A stretch of DNA of 64,000 nt from Sediminimonas sp. (GCF_024637375.1 NZ_JAGXFK010000018.1:45232-109231); one strand, 5' to 3'; counted from the stretch's first letter, positions 56,189 through 64,000 are shown. The notes: generated by a model from the sequence alone, not told the origin. Numbers and translations: made by a program.

Positions 56189-58342
56189 ATGAAAGAAACC
56201 AGAATTAGCGCATCTGATCAAAGCGATGCGCGGGCTTCGCAAGCCATGCCGGGCGACGACGAAATCGACCTGATGGAGTTGGCGCACGCCTTGTGGCGGG
56301 GAAAGTGGCTGATCGCGATCGCGGCGCTGCTGGCCTTGATTGCCGGGGCCTATTACGCCTTCGGCATGGCCGAGTCCCGATACGAGTCCAGCGCCAAGCT
56401 CACGCTGGAGATGCGCACCAACCAGGTCGTGGATATCGAAAGCGTCATGTCCGGCGTCTCGACCGAAACGGCGGCGCTGAACACCGAGATCGAGATCATC
56501 CTGTCGCGCCGGGTGCTGGGCAAGCTCGTGGACGAGTTGAACCTGGTCGACGACCCTGAGTTCAACAGCGATCTGCGCGCGCCCTCGGGTCTGTCGCAGG
56601 TGATCGGCACCGCGAAAGGCCTGCTGGACAGCGGCGACGCGGCAGAAGACGGCCCGCCGAAATCGCCACGCGATGACACCGTCGACGCGCTGCGCGAGGC
56701 ACTGTCGGCCTCGGTCCAACGCGATACTTACGTGTTCACCATTCGAGCCACGACCGGGAATTCCGAGAAATCGGCGCGGATCGTGAACGCGCTGGCCGAT
56801 CTCTACATTGCCGAGCAGATCGCGGTGAAGTTCGAGGCCACCGAACAGGCGGTGGCGTGGCTTTCGGAGCGGGTGACCGAGCTGGAACAGGAGCTGCGCG
56901 AGAAGGAAGACACGCTTAAGGACGCGCGGTCCGAGACCGACCTGATCAGCCCCGAGGCGCTGGAAGGTCTCAACCTGCAGGCCAAGGATCTGCGCGACCG
57001 GCTGGATGAGATGCGCACCCGCGCCGAGGTGGTCAGGGAACAGGCCGAGCGGCTGCGCGGCTTGCGCGCGCGCGGCGAGCGCACCGCCATCGTCGAGGCC
57101 ACCGGCGACTCGACGCTGCGACAGTTGTTTCGCGCGATCCGGGACGGCGACACCGACGCCGATGCTCCGGCAATGTTCAACCAGCGCCTTGACGCGGTTC
57201 TTGCGAACATGGGGAACGAGGCTGACCGTATGGCCAGCCAGGCCAATGCGCTGGCGGAATCCTACCGCAACCTGCAGGACCGGATCGATCGGCAATCCGC
57301 CGACCTGGTGCGCATCCAGCAGATGACGCGCGAGGCCGAGACCACGCGCACGCTTTATGAGACGTTCCTGACACGCCTGAAGGAAACCACCATTCAACGC
57401 GGGCTGCAGCAGGCCGACAGCCGGGTGCTGTCTGACGCGATCCCCGGCAAGAAGGTCGCGCCGCGCATTTCGCTGATCCTGGCGCTGTCGCTGGTATTGG
57501 GCCTCATGGGTGGGGCGGCCGTCGTTCTGGTGCGGCAGTTCATGCACAACACCTTCCGCACCGCCGAGGAGATCGAGGCGGCGACCGGTCTGCCGGTGCT
57601 GGGCCAGATCCCGAAGATGCCTTTCAAGGCACGCGACGATCTTATCGGGTATCTGAAGGACAAGCCGACCTCGGCCTCGGCCGAGGCCATCCGCAACCTG
57701 CGCACCACGCTCTTGCTGTCGGATATCGACAATCCGCCCAAGGTGATCATGTCGACCTCGGCACTGCCCGGCGAGGGCAAGACGACGCAGTCCATCGCGC
57801 TGACGCAGAACCTGGCCGGGCTCGACAGGCGGGTGCTGCTGATCGAGGGCGACATCCGGCGGCGCACCCTCACGCAATATTTCAGCGACGTGCCGGCGGG
57901 CGGGATCCTGACTGCGCTGTCGGGCGAGGTGCCATTGCACGAGGTGGTGTTCCACGACGACCGGCTCGGCGCCGACGTGCTGATGGGCGAGAAATCGCGC
58001 GCCAACGCGGCCGACCTGTTTTCCTCCGAGCGGTTCCGCGACTTCATGGTCCGGGCGCGCGAGGCCTACGACTTCGTCATCATCGACACGCCGCCGGTGC
58101 TGGTGGTGCCCGACGCGCGGGTGATCGGCCAGCACGTCGACGCGATCCTGTTCTCGGTGGCCTGGGACCGGACGCTACGCGCCCAGGTCATCGCGGCGCT
58201 GCGCGAATTCGAATCGGTCAACCTGCGCGTCACCGGCATCGCGCTGGCACAGATCGACCCCAAGGGCATGCGCCGCTATGGCTATGGCGGCAAGTACGGG
58301 GCCTACGGAGCCTATGGAAAAGGCTATTACGAGGCTGGCTAA
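56189..58342 (+). CDS. Polysaccharide co-polymerase / bacterial tyrosine autokinase (Wzc/ExoP-like)
   Basis: This inner-membrane protein of 717 aa controls exopolysaccharide polymerisation and export. I use ATG 56189 (MKETRISASDQ); the track adds 17 codons. A Wzz domain begins near residue 30 with membrane helix WLIAIAALLALIAGAYYAF. A long periplasmic coiled-coil follows (residues about 220-420, ELEQELREKEDTLKDARSE), and the second helix is ISLILALSLVLGLMGGAAVVLV near residue 435. The BY-kinase domain has Walker A STSALPGEGKTTQS near residue 530, A' LLIEGDIRRRTL and Walker B FVIIDTPPVLV. The tail RRYGYGGKYGAYGAYGKGYY is a tyrosine cluster for autophosphorylation. Confidence 0.94.
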   Translation: MKETRISASDQSDARASQAMPGDDEIDLMELAHALWRGKWLIAIAALLALIAGAYYAFGMAESRYESSAKLTLEMRTNQVVDIESVMSGVSTETAALNTEIEIILSRRVLGKLVDELNLVDDPEFNSDLRAPSGLSQVIGTAKGLLDSGDAAEDGPPKSPRDDTVDALREALSASVQRDTYVFTIRATTGNSEKSARIVNALADLYIAEQIAVKFEATEQAVAWLSERVTELEQELREKEDTLKDARSETDLISPEALEGLNLQAKDLRDRLDEMRTRAEVVREQAERLRGLRARGERTAIVEATGDSTLRQLFRAIRDGDTDADAPAMFNQRLDAVLANMGNEADRMASQANALAESYRNLQDRIDRQSADLVRIQQMTREAETTRTLYETFLTRLKETTIQRGLQQADSRVLSDAIPGKKVAPRISLILALSLVLGLMGGAAVVLVRQFMHNTFRTAEEIEAATGLPVLGQIPKMPFKARDDLIGYLKDKPTSASAEAIRNLRTTLLLSDIDNPPKVIMSTSALPGEGKTTQSIALTQNLAGLDRRVLLIEGDIRRRTLTQYFSDVPAGGILTALSGEVPLHEVVFHDDRLGADVLMGEKSRANAADLFSSERFRDFMVRAREAYDFVIIDTPPVLVVPDARVIGQHVDAILFSVAWDRTLRAQVIAALREFESVNLRVTGIALAQIDPKGMRRYGYGGKYGAYGAYGKGYYEAG

Positions 58343-58438
58343 ATTTTTTATGGTACGATTTCGGGTTGGATTTTCTGTTTTCTTCGGGGCGGGATGCGTG
58401 TATTGTTGGTGTGAAGCTTGAAAAAGGATTTACGCGCC

Positions 58439-58762
58439 ATGAAGAGATTTACAGTTTCCGCCTTCGCGCTTGCCGCCGGCCTGGTCACGGCCGCGCCCGC
58501 CGTGGCGCAGGACACCTTCGCCCGTCAGGGCAACGAGACGGCCATGGAGATGGCGATGCGCATCGGGGCCTGCGGCGGCCAGGGCATCAACAACGCCGAG
58601 TTCGTCGAGAACGGTGTCACCCGGCTTCAGGTGCAGTGCCCCGGCGGCATCGCGGGCATGGACGGCGGTCTGGGCGGCGGCGGTGCCGCGGCGGTCGGCC
58701 TTCTCTTTGTTGCGGCCGTGGCCGGTGCCAGCGGCTCTTCCGGGACGACCGGGACGAACTGA
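58439..58762 (+). CDS. Small secreted glycine-rich protein, YjbE-like
   Basis: This 107-aa protein starts at ATG 58439 (MKRFTVSAFALAAG) after AAAAAGGA; the track's TTG start lacks a site. A signal peptide ends near PAVAQD. The middle holds a cysteine pair (GACGGQGINN, LQVQCPGG), and the end has a glycine-rich hydrophobic helix (GGGGAAAVGLLFVAAVAGA) and a GSSGTTGTN tail. The layout recalls E. coli YjbE/GfcA, small secreted proteins with a glycine/threonine tail encoded beside YjbF and YjbH. Sequence identity is low by eye, so this link is inferred mostly from layout and context. Confidence 0.75.
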   Translation: MKRFTVSAFALAAGLVTAAPAVAQDTFARQGNETAMEMAMRIGACGGQGINNAEFVENGVTRLQVQCPGGIAGMDGGLGGGGAAAVGLLFVAAVAGASGSSGTTGTN

Positions 58763-58828
58763 CCGGGTCTCGCCGATCCGCAGGGCGCGGCGATGCCGTG
58801 GCGGGTTTGCGGGGCATGCGAATGGAAA

Positions 58829-58864
58829 ACAAAAGGGCGGCACCCGCGGGTGCCGCCCTTTTGT
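58829..58864. terminator. Perfect 36-nt palindromic bidirectional terminator
   Basis: ACAAAAGGGCGGCACCCG is followed directly by its exact reverse complement, ending CCCTTTTGT. The hairpin has A-tract and T-tract on both sides, so it terminates both the YjbE-like gene (+) and the convergent Wza-like gene (-). Confidence 0.92.
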
Positions 58865-58950
58865 CTTGTTTCGCCCCCGCGCACGAGGCGCGGCGCCTTG
58901 CCCGGCCGCTCCTCCCCCCCTCGCGCGAGACGGTTCGGGGGCCGGACGTA

Positions 58951-60342
58951 TCAGTCGGTCACGGCACTCAGGCCTCTGTTCAGAAGCGACGGAAGGATCG
59001 AAGAGATCGTGCGATTCCACTTGGTGATCGGCTGTTCTTCGACAAAAACGATGTCGCCGGGGCGCATCTCGAACTTTGTGGCCAGCGTCATGTTCACGGC
59101 GTTGCGCGCGTCCAGATGCCAAGCCGTCACGGCGCCAAACGCGCCCGGATTGATAGACGGGCGCAGCACGTAGATGTTTGACGGATCACCCGTCATCGTC
59201 GGGAACCCGCCATTACCGTAAAGCACATCGGCAAGGCTGGCTTCTTGTTCATAGGGCAAGGCAATGCGGTTCTGCTTGCCGACCTCGCCGGCGAGGTAGA
59301 TGTAGTCACGCGCCTCGGCGCCCAGCTCCTGGCGGGCGCGGAAATTGGCGCGGCGCTCGTCGAGCATGCCGCGGCGCAGGCCCATCTCGGCGCCCAGCAT
59401 GGCCAGCGTGTCCTGGCGCGCCTGGCTGCGCAGGCGGATGACGTCGACCTCCTGGCGGTAGAACTCGAACGCCCGGTCGACGTCATAGGTGGTGTCGACA
59501 TAGACCGCGTCGCCGTTCTTGAGCGGTAGTTCGCGCAGCCCGGGGCGTTCGAGGTAATCCTGGTAGGGTATCTGGTAGAGTGTGCCGTCGCGGTAGATCC
59601 GGATCGAGGCGAACTGCTCGTCGCGGACCTGTACGCCGCCGGTGGCGATCAGCGCGTCGCCCAGGGTCAGCGGAACCAGCGTGACCGGCACCCGCGCGGC
59701 CTGGCGCACCGCGCCGCCCACGGTGACCTTCTTCGAGTTGAAGTCGGTCACTTCCAGCGAGAACGCCGGGTCGACCTGGTTTTCCAGCAGGAACTTGAAG
59801 ATGCGGTCCTGCGCCTCCTGCAGGGTCAGGCCGCCGATCTCGACCCGGCCGATATCGGGGATCGAAATCGCGTTGTCATCGGAGACGGTGTAGCCCTGCC
59901 GCCGGGTCTGCGCGGCGAGCAGGCCGCTCAGGCGCTCGACCGAATTGCCGTTCTGCTTGGTGGCCAGCAGCACCACGTCGCCGACGCCGAGGCGATAGGG
60001 CGGCGGCGTGAAATCCGGCGGCGGGCGCAGCTCCAGCCGGCCGGGGCGCTCGTCGGGGGTGTCCGGCGCGGCGGGCAGCGTGCCCATCCCGCGCGCCTGC
60101 CCGGCCGACGCGGCGGCGTGGAATTCGCGCGGCAGGTTGCGGGGGCTGTAAGGGCTGCGGTTGGCCAGCAGTACCGTTTCGGGGGTCAGCGCGATCTCGC
60201 GCACGTCCATGCCCGCGCCGGCGGCGCGGCTGACGGAGGGGCTGTTGTAGACGACACCGCACCCGCCGGGAAAGACCAGCGCCGCGGCGAGCGCCAGTCC
60301 CATTGCCGTTCGCGCCCGAAGCCTGGCCCTGCCGTGTCTCAT
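58951..60342 (-). CDS. Polysaccharide export outer-membrane lipoprotein (Wza/GfcE-like)
   Basis: This outer-membrane export protein has 463 aa from ATG 60342 (MRHGRARLRARTAMGL), with GGAGGGACAAG upstream; the track ORF is 11 codons longer. The signal peptide ends with a lipobox-like PGGCGVV (cysteine near residue 28). The Poly_export domain starts near residue 115 with YRLGVGDVVLLATKQN and continues through IPDIGRVEIGGLTLQEAQ. SLBB-type repeats follow (KKVTVGGAVRQAARVPVT; YIYLAGEVGKQNRIALP). It forms the channel for exopolysaccharide exit together with the Wzc-like protein. It follows the YjbF-like gene by 48 bp. Confidence 0.93.
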   Translation of the reverse strand: MRHGRARLRARTAMGLALAAALVFPGGCGVVYNSPSVSRAAGAGMDVREIALTPETVLLANRSPYSPRNLPREFHAAASAGQARGMGTLPAAPDTPDERPGRLELRPPPDFTPPPYRLGVGDVVLLATKQNGNSVERLSGLLAAQTRRQGYTVSDDNAISIPDIGRVEIGGLTLQEAQDRIFKFLLENQVDPAFSLEVTDFNSKKVTVGGAVRQAARVPVTLVPLTLGDALIATGGVQVRDEQFASIRIYRDGTLYQIPYQDYLERPGLRELPLKNGDAVYVDTTYDVDRAFEFYRQEVDVIRLRSQARQDTLAMLGAEMGLRRGMLDERRANFRARQELGAEARDYIYLAGEVGKQNRIALPYEQEASLADVLYGNGGFPTMTGDPSNIYVLRPSINPGAFGAVTAWHLDARNAVNMTLATKFEMRPGDIVFVEEQPITKWNRTISSILPSLLNRGLSAVTD

Positions 60343-60390
60343 TCTTGTCCCTCCGAAATTCGTTGCGTCTATCAATTCGCTGCGTCTTTG

Positions 60391-61023
60391 TTAGCGCAGC
60401 ACGCGCTCGGTTTCCATGTATTGCATCGCCGGGCTGATCCATTGCCGCGACTTCAGCACCGTGCCAGTCGCGTCCAGCCAGTAGACGTTGGTGAATTCGT
60501 GCCGCGGCGAGGTGCAGCGTGCCGCGATCCGGCGCGCGGCGCGCGCGGCGCCGTCGATTTGCAGCGTGGTGCGCGCCTGCCCGGTGCGGCGGCACTGGTA
60601 GCTGCGGAACACGGTCTGGTCCTCGCCGTCGAGATAGGTGCGGATATGCGGGTAATAGCCCCCGCCGCCGGTGCCGCGCAGCATCGCCACGTCGCCCGCC
60701 ACATCGGCCGACATCAGGTCATCGCCCAGGCCCCGCGTCGCGATCAGCACGCCGCCTTGCAGCGACAGCGTGATCCCGTCGAGCGTCTGCCACACCGTCA
60801 CGTCGCCGCTCTCGGCCACCGGGGCCAGCGTGGCGCGCGCGCCGGTCTCCGGGATCGCCACGCGCAGCCGCTCGGGGCCCGTGGGCTGCGGGGCGACGGC
60901 GGCCACGTTGCCGGTCAGCTCCAGCGCCCCGCCCAGCCGGTCGCAGCCGCCCGCCAGCAGCGCCGCCAGCGCCAGCGCCATGCCGGCCGGCCTCAGAGAT
61001 CTGTGTGCCGCCGCGGCTCTCAT
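60391..61023 (-). CDS. YjbF/GfcB-family lipoprotein
   Basis: This 210-aa protein starts at ATG 61023 (MRAAAAHRSLRPAGMALALAALLAGGC), overlapping the YjbH stop by 4 bp; the longer track ORF is out of place. The lipobox is LLAGGC with cysteine near residue 27. The YjbF domain shows VWQTLDGITLSLQGGVLIATRGLGDDLMSAD near residue 75-105 and a C-terminal segment HEFTNVYWLDATGTVLKSRQWISP. In E. coli such lipoproteins are part of the yjbEFGH and gfc exopolysaccharide operons. It acts at the cell envelope; the biochemical role is unknown. Confidence 0.9.
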   Translation of the reverse strand: MRAAAAHRSLRPAGMALALAALLAGGCDRLGGALELTGNVAAVAPQPTGPERLRVAIPETGARATLAPVAESGDVTVWQTLDGITLSLQGGVLIATRGLGDDLMSADVAGDVAMLRGTGGGGYYPHIRTYLDGEDQTVFRSYQCRRTGQARTTLQIDGAARAARRIAARCTSPRHEFTNVYWLDATGTVLKSRQWISPAMQYMETERVLR

Positions 61024-63143
61024 CGCCAGAACCTCCCCCAGCCGTCGCGCAGGGCGGGCTTGTGCAAGGGGCGCACCCGCTCGTACAGCCGCCCGTCCAC
61101 GTCGAGGCGCGCGCCGCCGTCGCGGGTCAGCGGGCGGATCGTGGTGCTGAGCCCGTCCTTGTTGGGCTCGCCCGTCAGCCACGAGATCGGCACCGTGATG
61201 CGGATGCCCTTGTCGAAGGAGCCCTCGCCGAAATCATCGAAGGGCACGTCGGTCAGCGTCGCAAACGCGCCCACCTTCCAGCCGTTCCTGAACTCGCGGT
61301 CGAGCGAGAAGGTCGCGCCCCAGTCGCGCGCCAGGTAGCGCCCGGCGTCGATCTGCGCGTGAAACCCGTTCCCCATGTCCCAGTAGGCCGAGACATGGCC
61401 GGTGGCGACCTCGTAGTCGCGGAACCCGAAGCGCTGGTCGAAATCGCGCTGCTTGACGTAGTTGAGCTCCAGCCCGAGCGCGAACGGGCTGTCGGCGCGC
61501 TTCCACAAAAGCTCCGACGACAGCCCGCCATACATCCGCTCGAGATAGCCCAGCGTCACCCGGCCATAAACGTCGCGCCCCGGCTTGAAGTAATACGCCC
61601 CCGTGAGGTGCATCAGCGCCGGATCGCCCTGCTTGTCGTAGCGGGTGAAATCGCTGCGCACATGCGGCAGCACCGAGTTCGACACGCGCGTCGCCGTGTC
61701 GAGATTGCCGACGACCTTCTTGCGCAGGCTGCCCGAGAATTCGACCCCGCGCACGGGTTCGTAGGCGAAGTCGAGCTGGGCGCCGATATCGGCGCGCACC
61801 GGGTCGTCGGGGTCGAAGAAGCTGGGGCTCAGGTAGGGCTTGATCCCCCAGTCGAGCCGCGGATAGCGCTCCGGCGTGGGGCCCGGGCCATCGGCGGCGG
61901 CCGCGATGTGTGTGCGCGCGAAGCTTTTCCAGCTGCCCTCCAGGTCGTGCTCCAGCGCTTCCATGTCGTCGCGGCGGATGCGCAGTTCGGTCACTGGCAT
62001 GCCGTCGGTGATCAGCGTGATATCAAAACGGTCAATGTGGGCGGCTAACAGCCGGGTGAGAACCCGCGCCGTGCGCCCCACCGCCTGCGCGGTCTGGGAA
62101 TAGGCGGTGTTCTCGATCGCGACCCGGGCGCGGGCGCCGTCGATGGAAAACCCGTGCAGGCGCACGCCCTGTTTGCCGAGCGCCGCGGCGAGGCGGGCGC
62201 GCAAGGCGCCGCGCTCCTCGATGTTGCCGCGCCACGACAGCGCGGCATCGGATGATGCCGGGCGCGCCAGCACCGGCGGCGGCGCCGGGTCGCGGCCGCC
62301 GTGGTTGGGCCGGTCCTTGGGGTTGAGCGTCGAGGTGATCTGAATGCCCAGCTGGCTGCCGTAGAGGTAGCGCAGCGACAGGTCGATCCCCGGGCGCAGC
62401 TTGTACGTGGCGCCAAGGCTGACCTGTGAGCGGCGATTGAACGCCGCCGGTGTCTCGCGCGGGTAGGCATCCGGGGAATACTCGGCCACCAGCCTGAGCC
62501 GGTCGGTGGCCTGCCACTCGATGCCGCCGAACAGCGCGGCGTCGCCGCGAAAGAACTGGCCGGTTTCCACATCGCCGCCGACGCCGAAACTGCGCTGCGG
62601 GCGGGTCTTGAAACGATCATCGAACACCCCCAGCGGGTTGGTGAACCCGCCGACCCCGGCCAGCCGGCCCCAGCCAATGCCACCGCTCACCCGCACGCGG
62701 CGGCCAAGCGTCTTGGTGGCGACGACGTATTCCGACGAATAGACACCGGTGCCGAGAAAATCGTTCAGCCCGATGGCCAGCGCCGGGCGCACGCGCCCCT
62801 CGTCGACGAGCCGGTAGTGCAGCGAAAAACTGCGGTCGTAAAGCGTGCTCGTGCCGCCACCCGCGACTTTGTCCAGCACCGCGTAGCGGAAACTGCCCGA
62901 CAGCCGCGGCAGCAACTGGAAGGTCATCGTATTGCGGGTCTGCCCGGCAAAGCTGCTGATGGTGAACGCAAGCTCACCGTCGGGCCGGCTCTTGGCCACC
63001 GGCATATCGATCAGCCCGGGATAGCCGTAGCTGTTGTAGCCGGTTGCGATGCGCGCCTCGTCCGCCCCCAATGCCGGCGCCGCCACGCAAAGCGCAACCG
63101 CGATTGTCGGTCCTATAAATTTTTTGCCTGTTCGCCCTCGCAT
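61020..63143 (-). CDS. YjbH/GfcD-family outer-membrane protein
   Basis: This large protein of 707 aa has a signal peptide (MRGRTGKKFIGPTIAVALCVAAPALGA). It begins with the family's typical GYNSYGYPGLIDMPVAKSRPDGELAFTISSFAG. It is rich in alternating amphipathic strands (SFSLHYRLVDEGRVRPALAIGLNDFLGTGVYSSEYVVATK), as expected for a beta-barrel. The C-terminal half has a DPVRADIGAQLDFAYEPVRG region, as in YjbH, ending in a WGATFSLDREFRNGWKVGAF barrel-like segment. It is the first gene of the yjbH-yjbF-wza-like operon. Its proposed role is moving polysaccharide across the outer membrane. Confidence 0.92.
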   Translation of the reverse strand: MRGRTGKKFIGPTIAVALCVAAPALGADEARIATGYNSYGYPGLIDMPVAKSRPDGELAFTISSFAGQTRNTMTFQLLPRLSGSFRYAVLDKVAGGGTSTLYDRSFSLHYRLVDEGRVRPALAIGLNDFLGTGVYSSEYVVATKTLGRRVRVSGGIGWGRLAGVGGFTNPLGVFDDRFKTRPQRSFGVGGDVETGQFFRGDAALFGGIEWQATDRLRLVAEYSPDAYPRETPAAFNRRSQVSLGATYKLRPGIDLSLRYLYGSQLGIQITSTLNPKDRPNHGGRDPAPPPVLARPASSDAALSWRGNIEERGALRARLAAALGKQGVRLHGFSIDGARARVAIENTAYSQTAQAVGRTARVLTRLLAAHIDRFDITLITDGMPVTELRIRRDDMEALEHDLEGSWKSFARTHIAAAADGPGPTPERYPRLDWGIKPYLSPSFFDPDDPVRADIGAQLDFAYEPVRGVEFSGSLRKKVVGNLDTATRVSNSVLPHVRSDFTRYDKQGDPALMHLTGAYYFKPGRDVYGRVTLGYLERMYGGLSSELLWKRADSPFALGLELNYVKQRDFDQRFGFRDYEVATGHVSAYWDMGNGFHAQIDAGRYLARDWGATFSLDREFRNGWKVGAFATLTDVPFDDFGEGSFDKGIRITVPISWLTGEPNKDGLSTTIRPLTRDGGARLDVDGRLYERVRPLHKPALRDGWGRFWR

Positions 63144-63656
63144 GGCCTCTCATTAGCGCATAGGGAAGACAATGGAAGAAGGAATTTGCCCCTGTGGCCG
63201 ATCAGCGTCGGCTTGTTGCAAGTCAATCACGCTGTCAACTTTTGGGCAACGCGACACGTATTGAGAGGTAGCCAAAAAACTTGAACCGCGGCTGGTTTAC
63301 GCGTTACGGGCAATCCACCTAACTCACCTGTTCAGATTTCCCGAGCCACCTCTCTCGAACCAAGCAGAACAAAGCAGGAATATCAAGGCTCGATTCATAC
63401 GGAATAAAGCCGGAATCAGACCCTGATATTACGGGACCCAGGAAGACATCGGGAACCAGGAAAACCCACCCATTTCCGGATCATTTTGACCTGACTCTGA
63501 GCCCGACTCCGAGGGTCTTTCTGGAACCAGAAAAGCACCTCAAAACAGGCCGTAGTGATGCTCTGACCAGCGGACTTGCTTGCCCCCCCCCCGAGAGAAT
63601 AGCACCCCACTTCCCGTGAGGTGGTTAAGTATCTGTATACAGTATATATAATAGAA

Positions 63657-63701
63657 ACCACCTGTCCACGGGGCGGCTGTGCCGCCCCGTGGACAGGTGG
63701 T
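63657..63701. other. Perfect 21-bp inverted repeat with 3-nt loop
   Basis: ACCACCTGTCCACGGGGCGG (plus C) is followed by TGT and its exact reverse complement. It is GC-rich but set within AT-rich DNA (TATATATAATAGAA before, TATAACTTCTC after). No gene abuts it closely, so an ordinary terminator is not obvious. It could be a small-RNA hairpin or part of a mobile-element end. Confidence 0.6.
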
Positions 63702-63780
63702 ATAACTTCTCTTTATATATTGGATTATAACATATATAGAGTATAGATAACTACAGGTCAATACTATTTATAGTACCGCT

Positions 63781-63845
63781 CCATACAAAGGACACTCTGC
63801 GAAAAAGCTACGCTTTTTCTTGAGGCCCTTTGTATGTCACTGGCT
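63781..63845. repeat. Stem-loop element B (related to 54974-55042)
   Basis: Outer arms CATACAAAGG (63782-63791) and CCTTTGTATG (63827-63836) are perfect. The inner hairpin is GAAAAAGC-TAC-GCTTTTTC. It resembles element A in arm position, core composition and end sequence. It lies just outside the left end of the partial insertion sequence. Confidence 0.5.
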
Positions 63846-63865
63846 ATGAAAGAAAGGGGTTAACA

Positions 63866-64000
63866 GGCTGCTGAAAAACCCCGCCTGGACAGGGATTTGA
63901 GAACATGATTCACCCTTTTCAGATCACGAAGGGGGTGATGATGCGCGGGACGGACGAGGCGAGCGGGTCGCTGTTCAGCTATGTGGACCTTGAGGAACGG
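63866..64000 (+). mobile_element. Insertion sequence, left end (partial)
   Basis: GGCTGCTGAAAAACCCCGCC looks like the terminal inverted repeat of an IS5-like element and is followed 20-odd bases later by the start of a transposase frame. Only the left 135 bp lie in the window, so the family, right end and target duplication cannot be checked. Confidence 0.6.
63905..64000 (+). CDS. Transposase N-terminus (IS5-like; partial)
   Basis: Thirty-two codons are visible from ATG 63905: MIHPFQITKGVMMRGTDEAS, then GSLFSYVDLEER, open to the window edge. The SLFSYVDLEERI-type beginning is that of a common transposase family usually filed under IS5 or IS1182. The track omits it because it is truncated. 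An alternative start is the ATG at 63941 (MRGTDEAS). Confidence 0.7.
   Translation, partial: MIHPFQITKGVMMRGTDEASGSLFSYVDLEER

Larger units (their letters stand above)
63144..63904. other. AT-rich, hairpin-rich intergenic region (no convincing gene)
   Basis: This 761-bp gap lies between yjbH and the insertion sequence at the right edge. Two overlapping track ORFs (63416-63661 and 63540-63761) have no ribosome site and unlikely protein sequence. Visible structure includes TTTCTGG-AA-CCAGAAA (63518-63533), a run of ten Cs (63583-63592), a perfect 21-bp hairpin (63657-63701) within an AT-rich block, and a nested stem-loop (63781-63845). GC content is well below the rest of the window. Confidence 0.7.

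Noticed and set aside
63416-63761. Two overlapping minus-strand ORFs (81 and 73 aa)
   Set aside because: They share sequence with hairpins and a C10 run, lack ribosome sites and have implausible compositions.
63500-63860. A retron-type msr/msd RNA or other reverse-transcriptase-linked ncRNA
   Set aside because: Several hairpins exist, but no reverse transcriptase gene is visible in the window and there is no matching a1/a2 repeat. It cannot be supported.
1-64000. CRISPR arrays, toxin-antitoxin pairs, restriction-modification genes or other defence systems
   Set aside because: No regularly spaced repeats and no recognisable defence proteins were seen on either strand.

Overview
The window looks like chromosomal DNA of a Rhodobacterales (Rhodobacteraceae / roseobacter-type) alphaproteobacterium. 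The reasons are high GC, dense operons with ATGA start/stop overlaps, a petABC bc1 operon whose Rieske and cytochrome sequences closely follow the Rhodobacter pattern, and TPP-riboswitch-controlled thiBPQ. I had only the sequence and the ORF track, so family calls rest on motifs I can see and on general family knowledge.

Layout. (1) 1-8.4 kb, minus strand: an uptake-and-oxidation operon with an M20 amidohydrolase, a family-5 solute-binding protein, two Dpp-type permeases, a fused double ATPase, an aldehyde dehydrogenase and an SDR cut by the window edge. It diverges from a PAS-LuxR regulator, and a perfect inverted repeat lies between them. (2) 9.1-11.0 kb: a secreted two-repeat protein of unknown function, split by an IS630-family element at a TA dinucleotide. 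(3) 11.2-14.0 kb: sugar-phosphate genes rpe (frameshifted in a G7 run), class II aldolase and class I FBPase. (4) 14.2-39.8 kb: a large acyl-CoA catabolic region with two acyl-CoA ligases, an IclR regulator, an HAAT/Liv ABC transporter, two adjacent acyl-CoA dehydrogenase pairs, SDRs, a MaoC hydratase, a thiolase, a nitronate monooxygenase-like protein, an APH-like kinase, a thioesterase, MDR reductases and a FadJ-like protein. It resembles a route for activating and beta-oxidising an imported acid, possibly a dicarboxylate or an alicyclic/branched acid. (5) 39.9-52.8 kb: housekeeping genes ade, aroC, TPP riboswitch-thiBPQ, petABC, a GST, a PaiB-like protein, mtaB and dapF. (6) 52.9-55.3 kb: tRNA-Lys followed by a tyrosine integrase and an excisionase-like gene, then about 760 bp of AT-richer, palindrome-rich DNA without a convincing gene. 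(7) 55.3-63.1 kb: an exopolysaccharide export block with a PPP-type phosphatase, a BY-kinase/Wzz protein, a small YjbE-like secreted protein, a Wza-like lipoprotein, a YjbF-like lipoprotein and YjbH. (8) 63.1-64 kb: an AT-rich, hairpin-rich intergenic stretch, then the start of a second insertion sequence at the window edge.

Most worth a second look: the IS-split repeat protein, the rpe frameshift, a LivF Walker A Lys-to-Arg change, a DapF Cys-to-Ser change, a shared TTCCGC-N3-GCGGAA-like motif at two catabolic promoters, and two related stem-loop elements that bracket the exopolysaccharide block. I did not find a clearly new defence or mobile system. The least explained DNA is the two AT-rich structured gaps.
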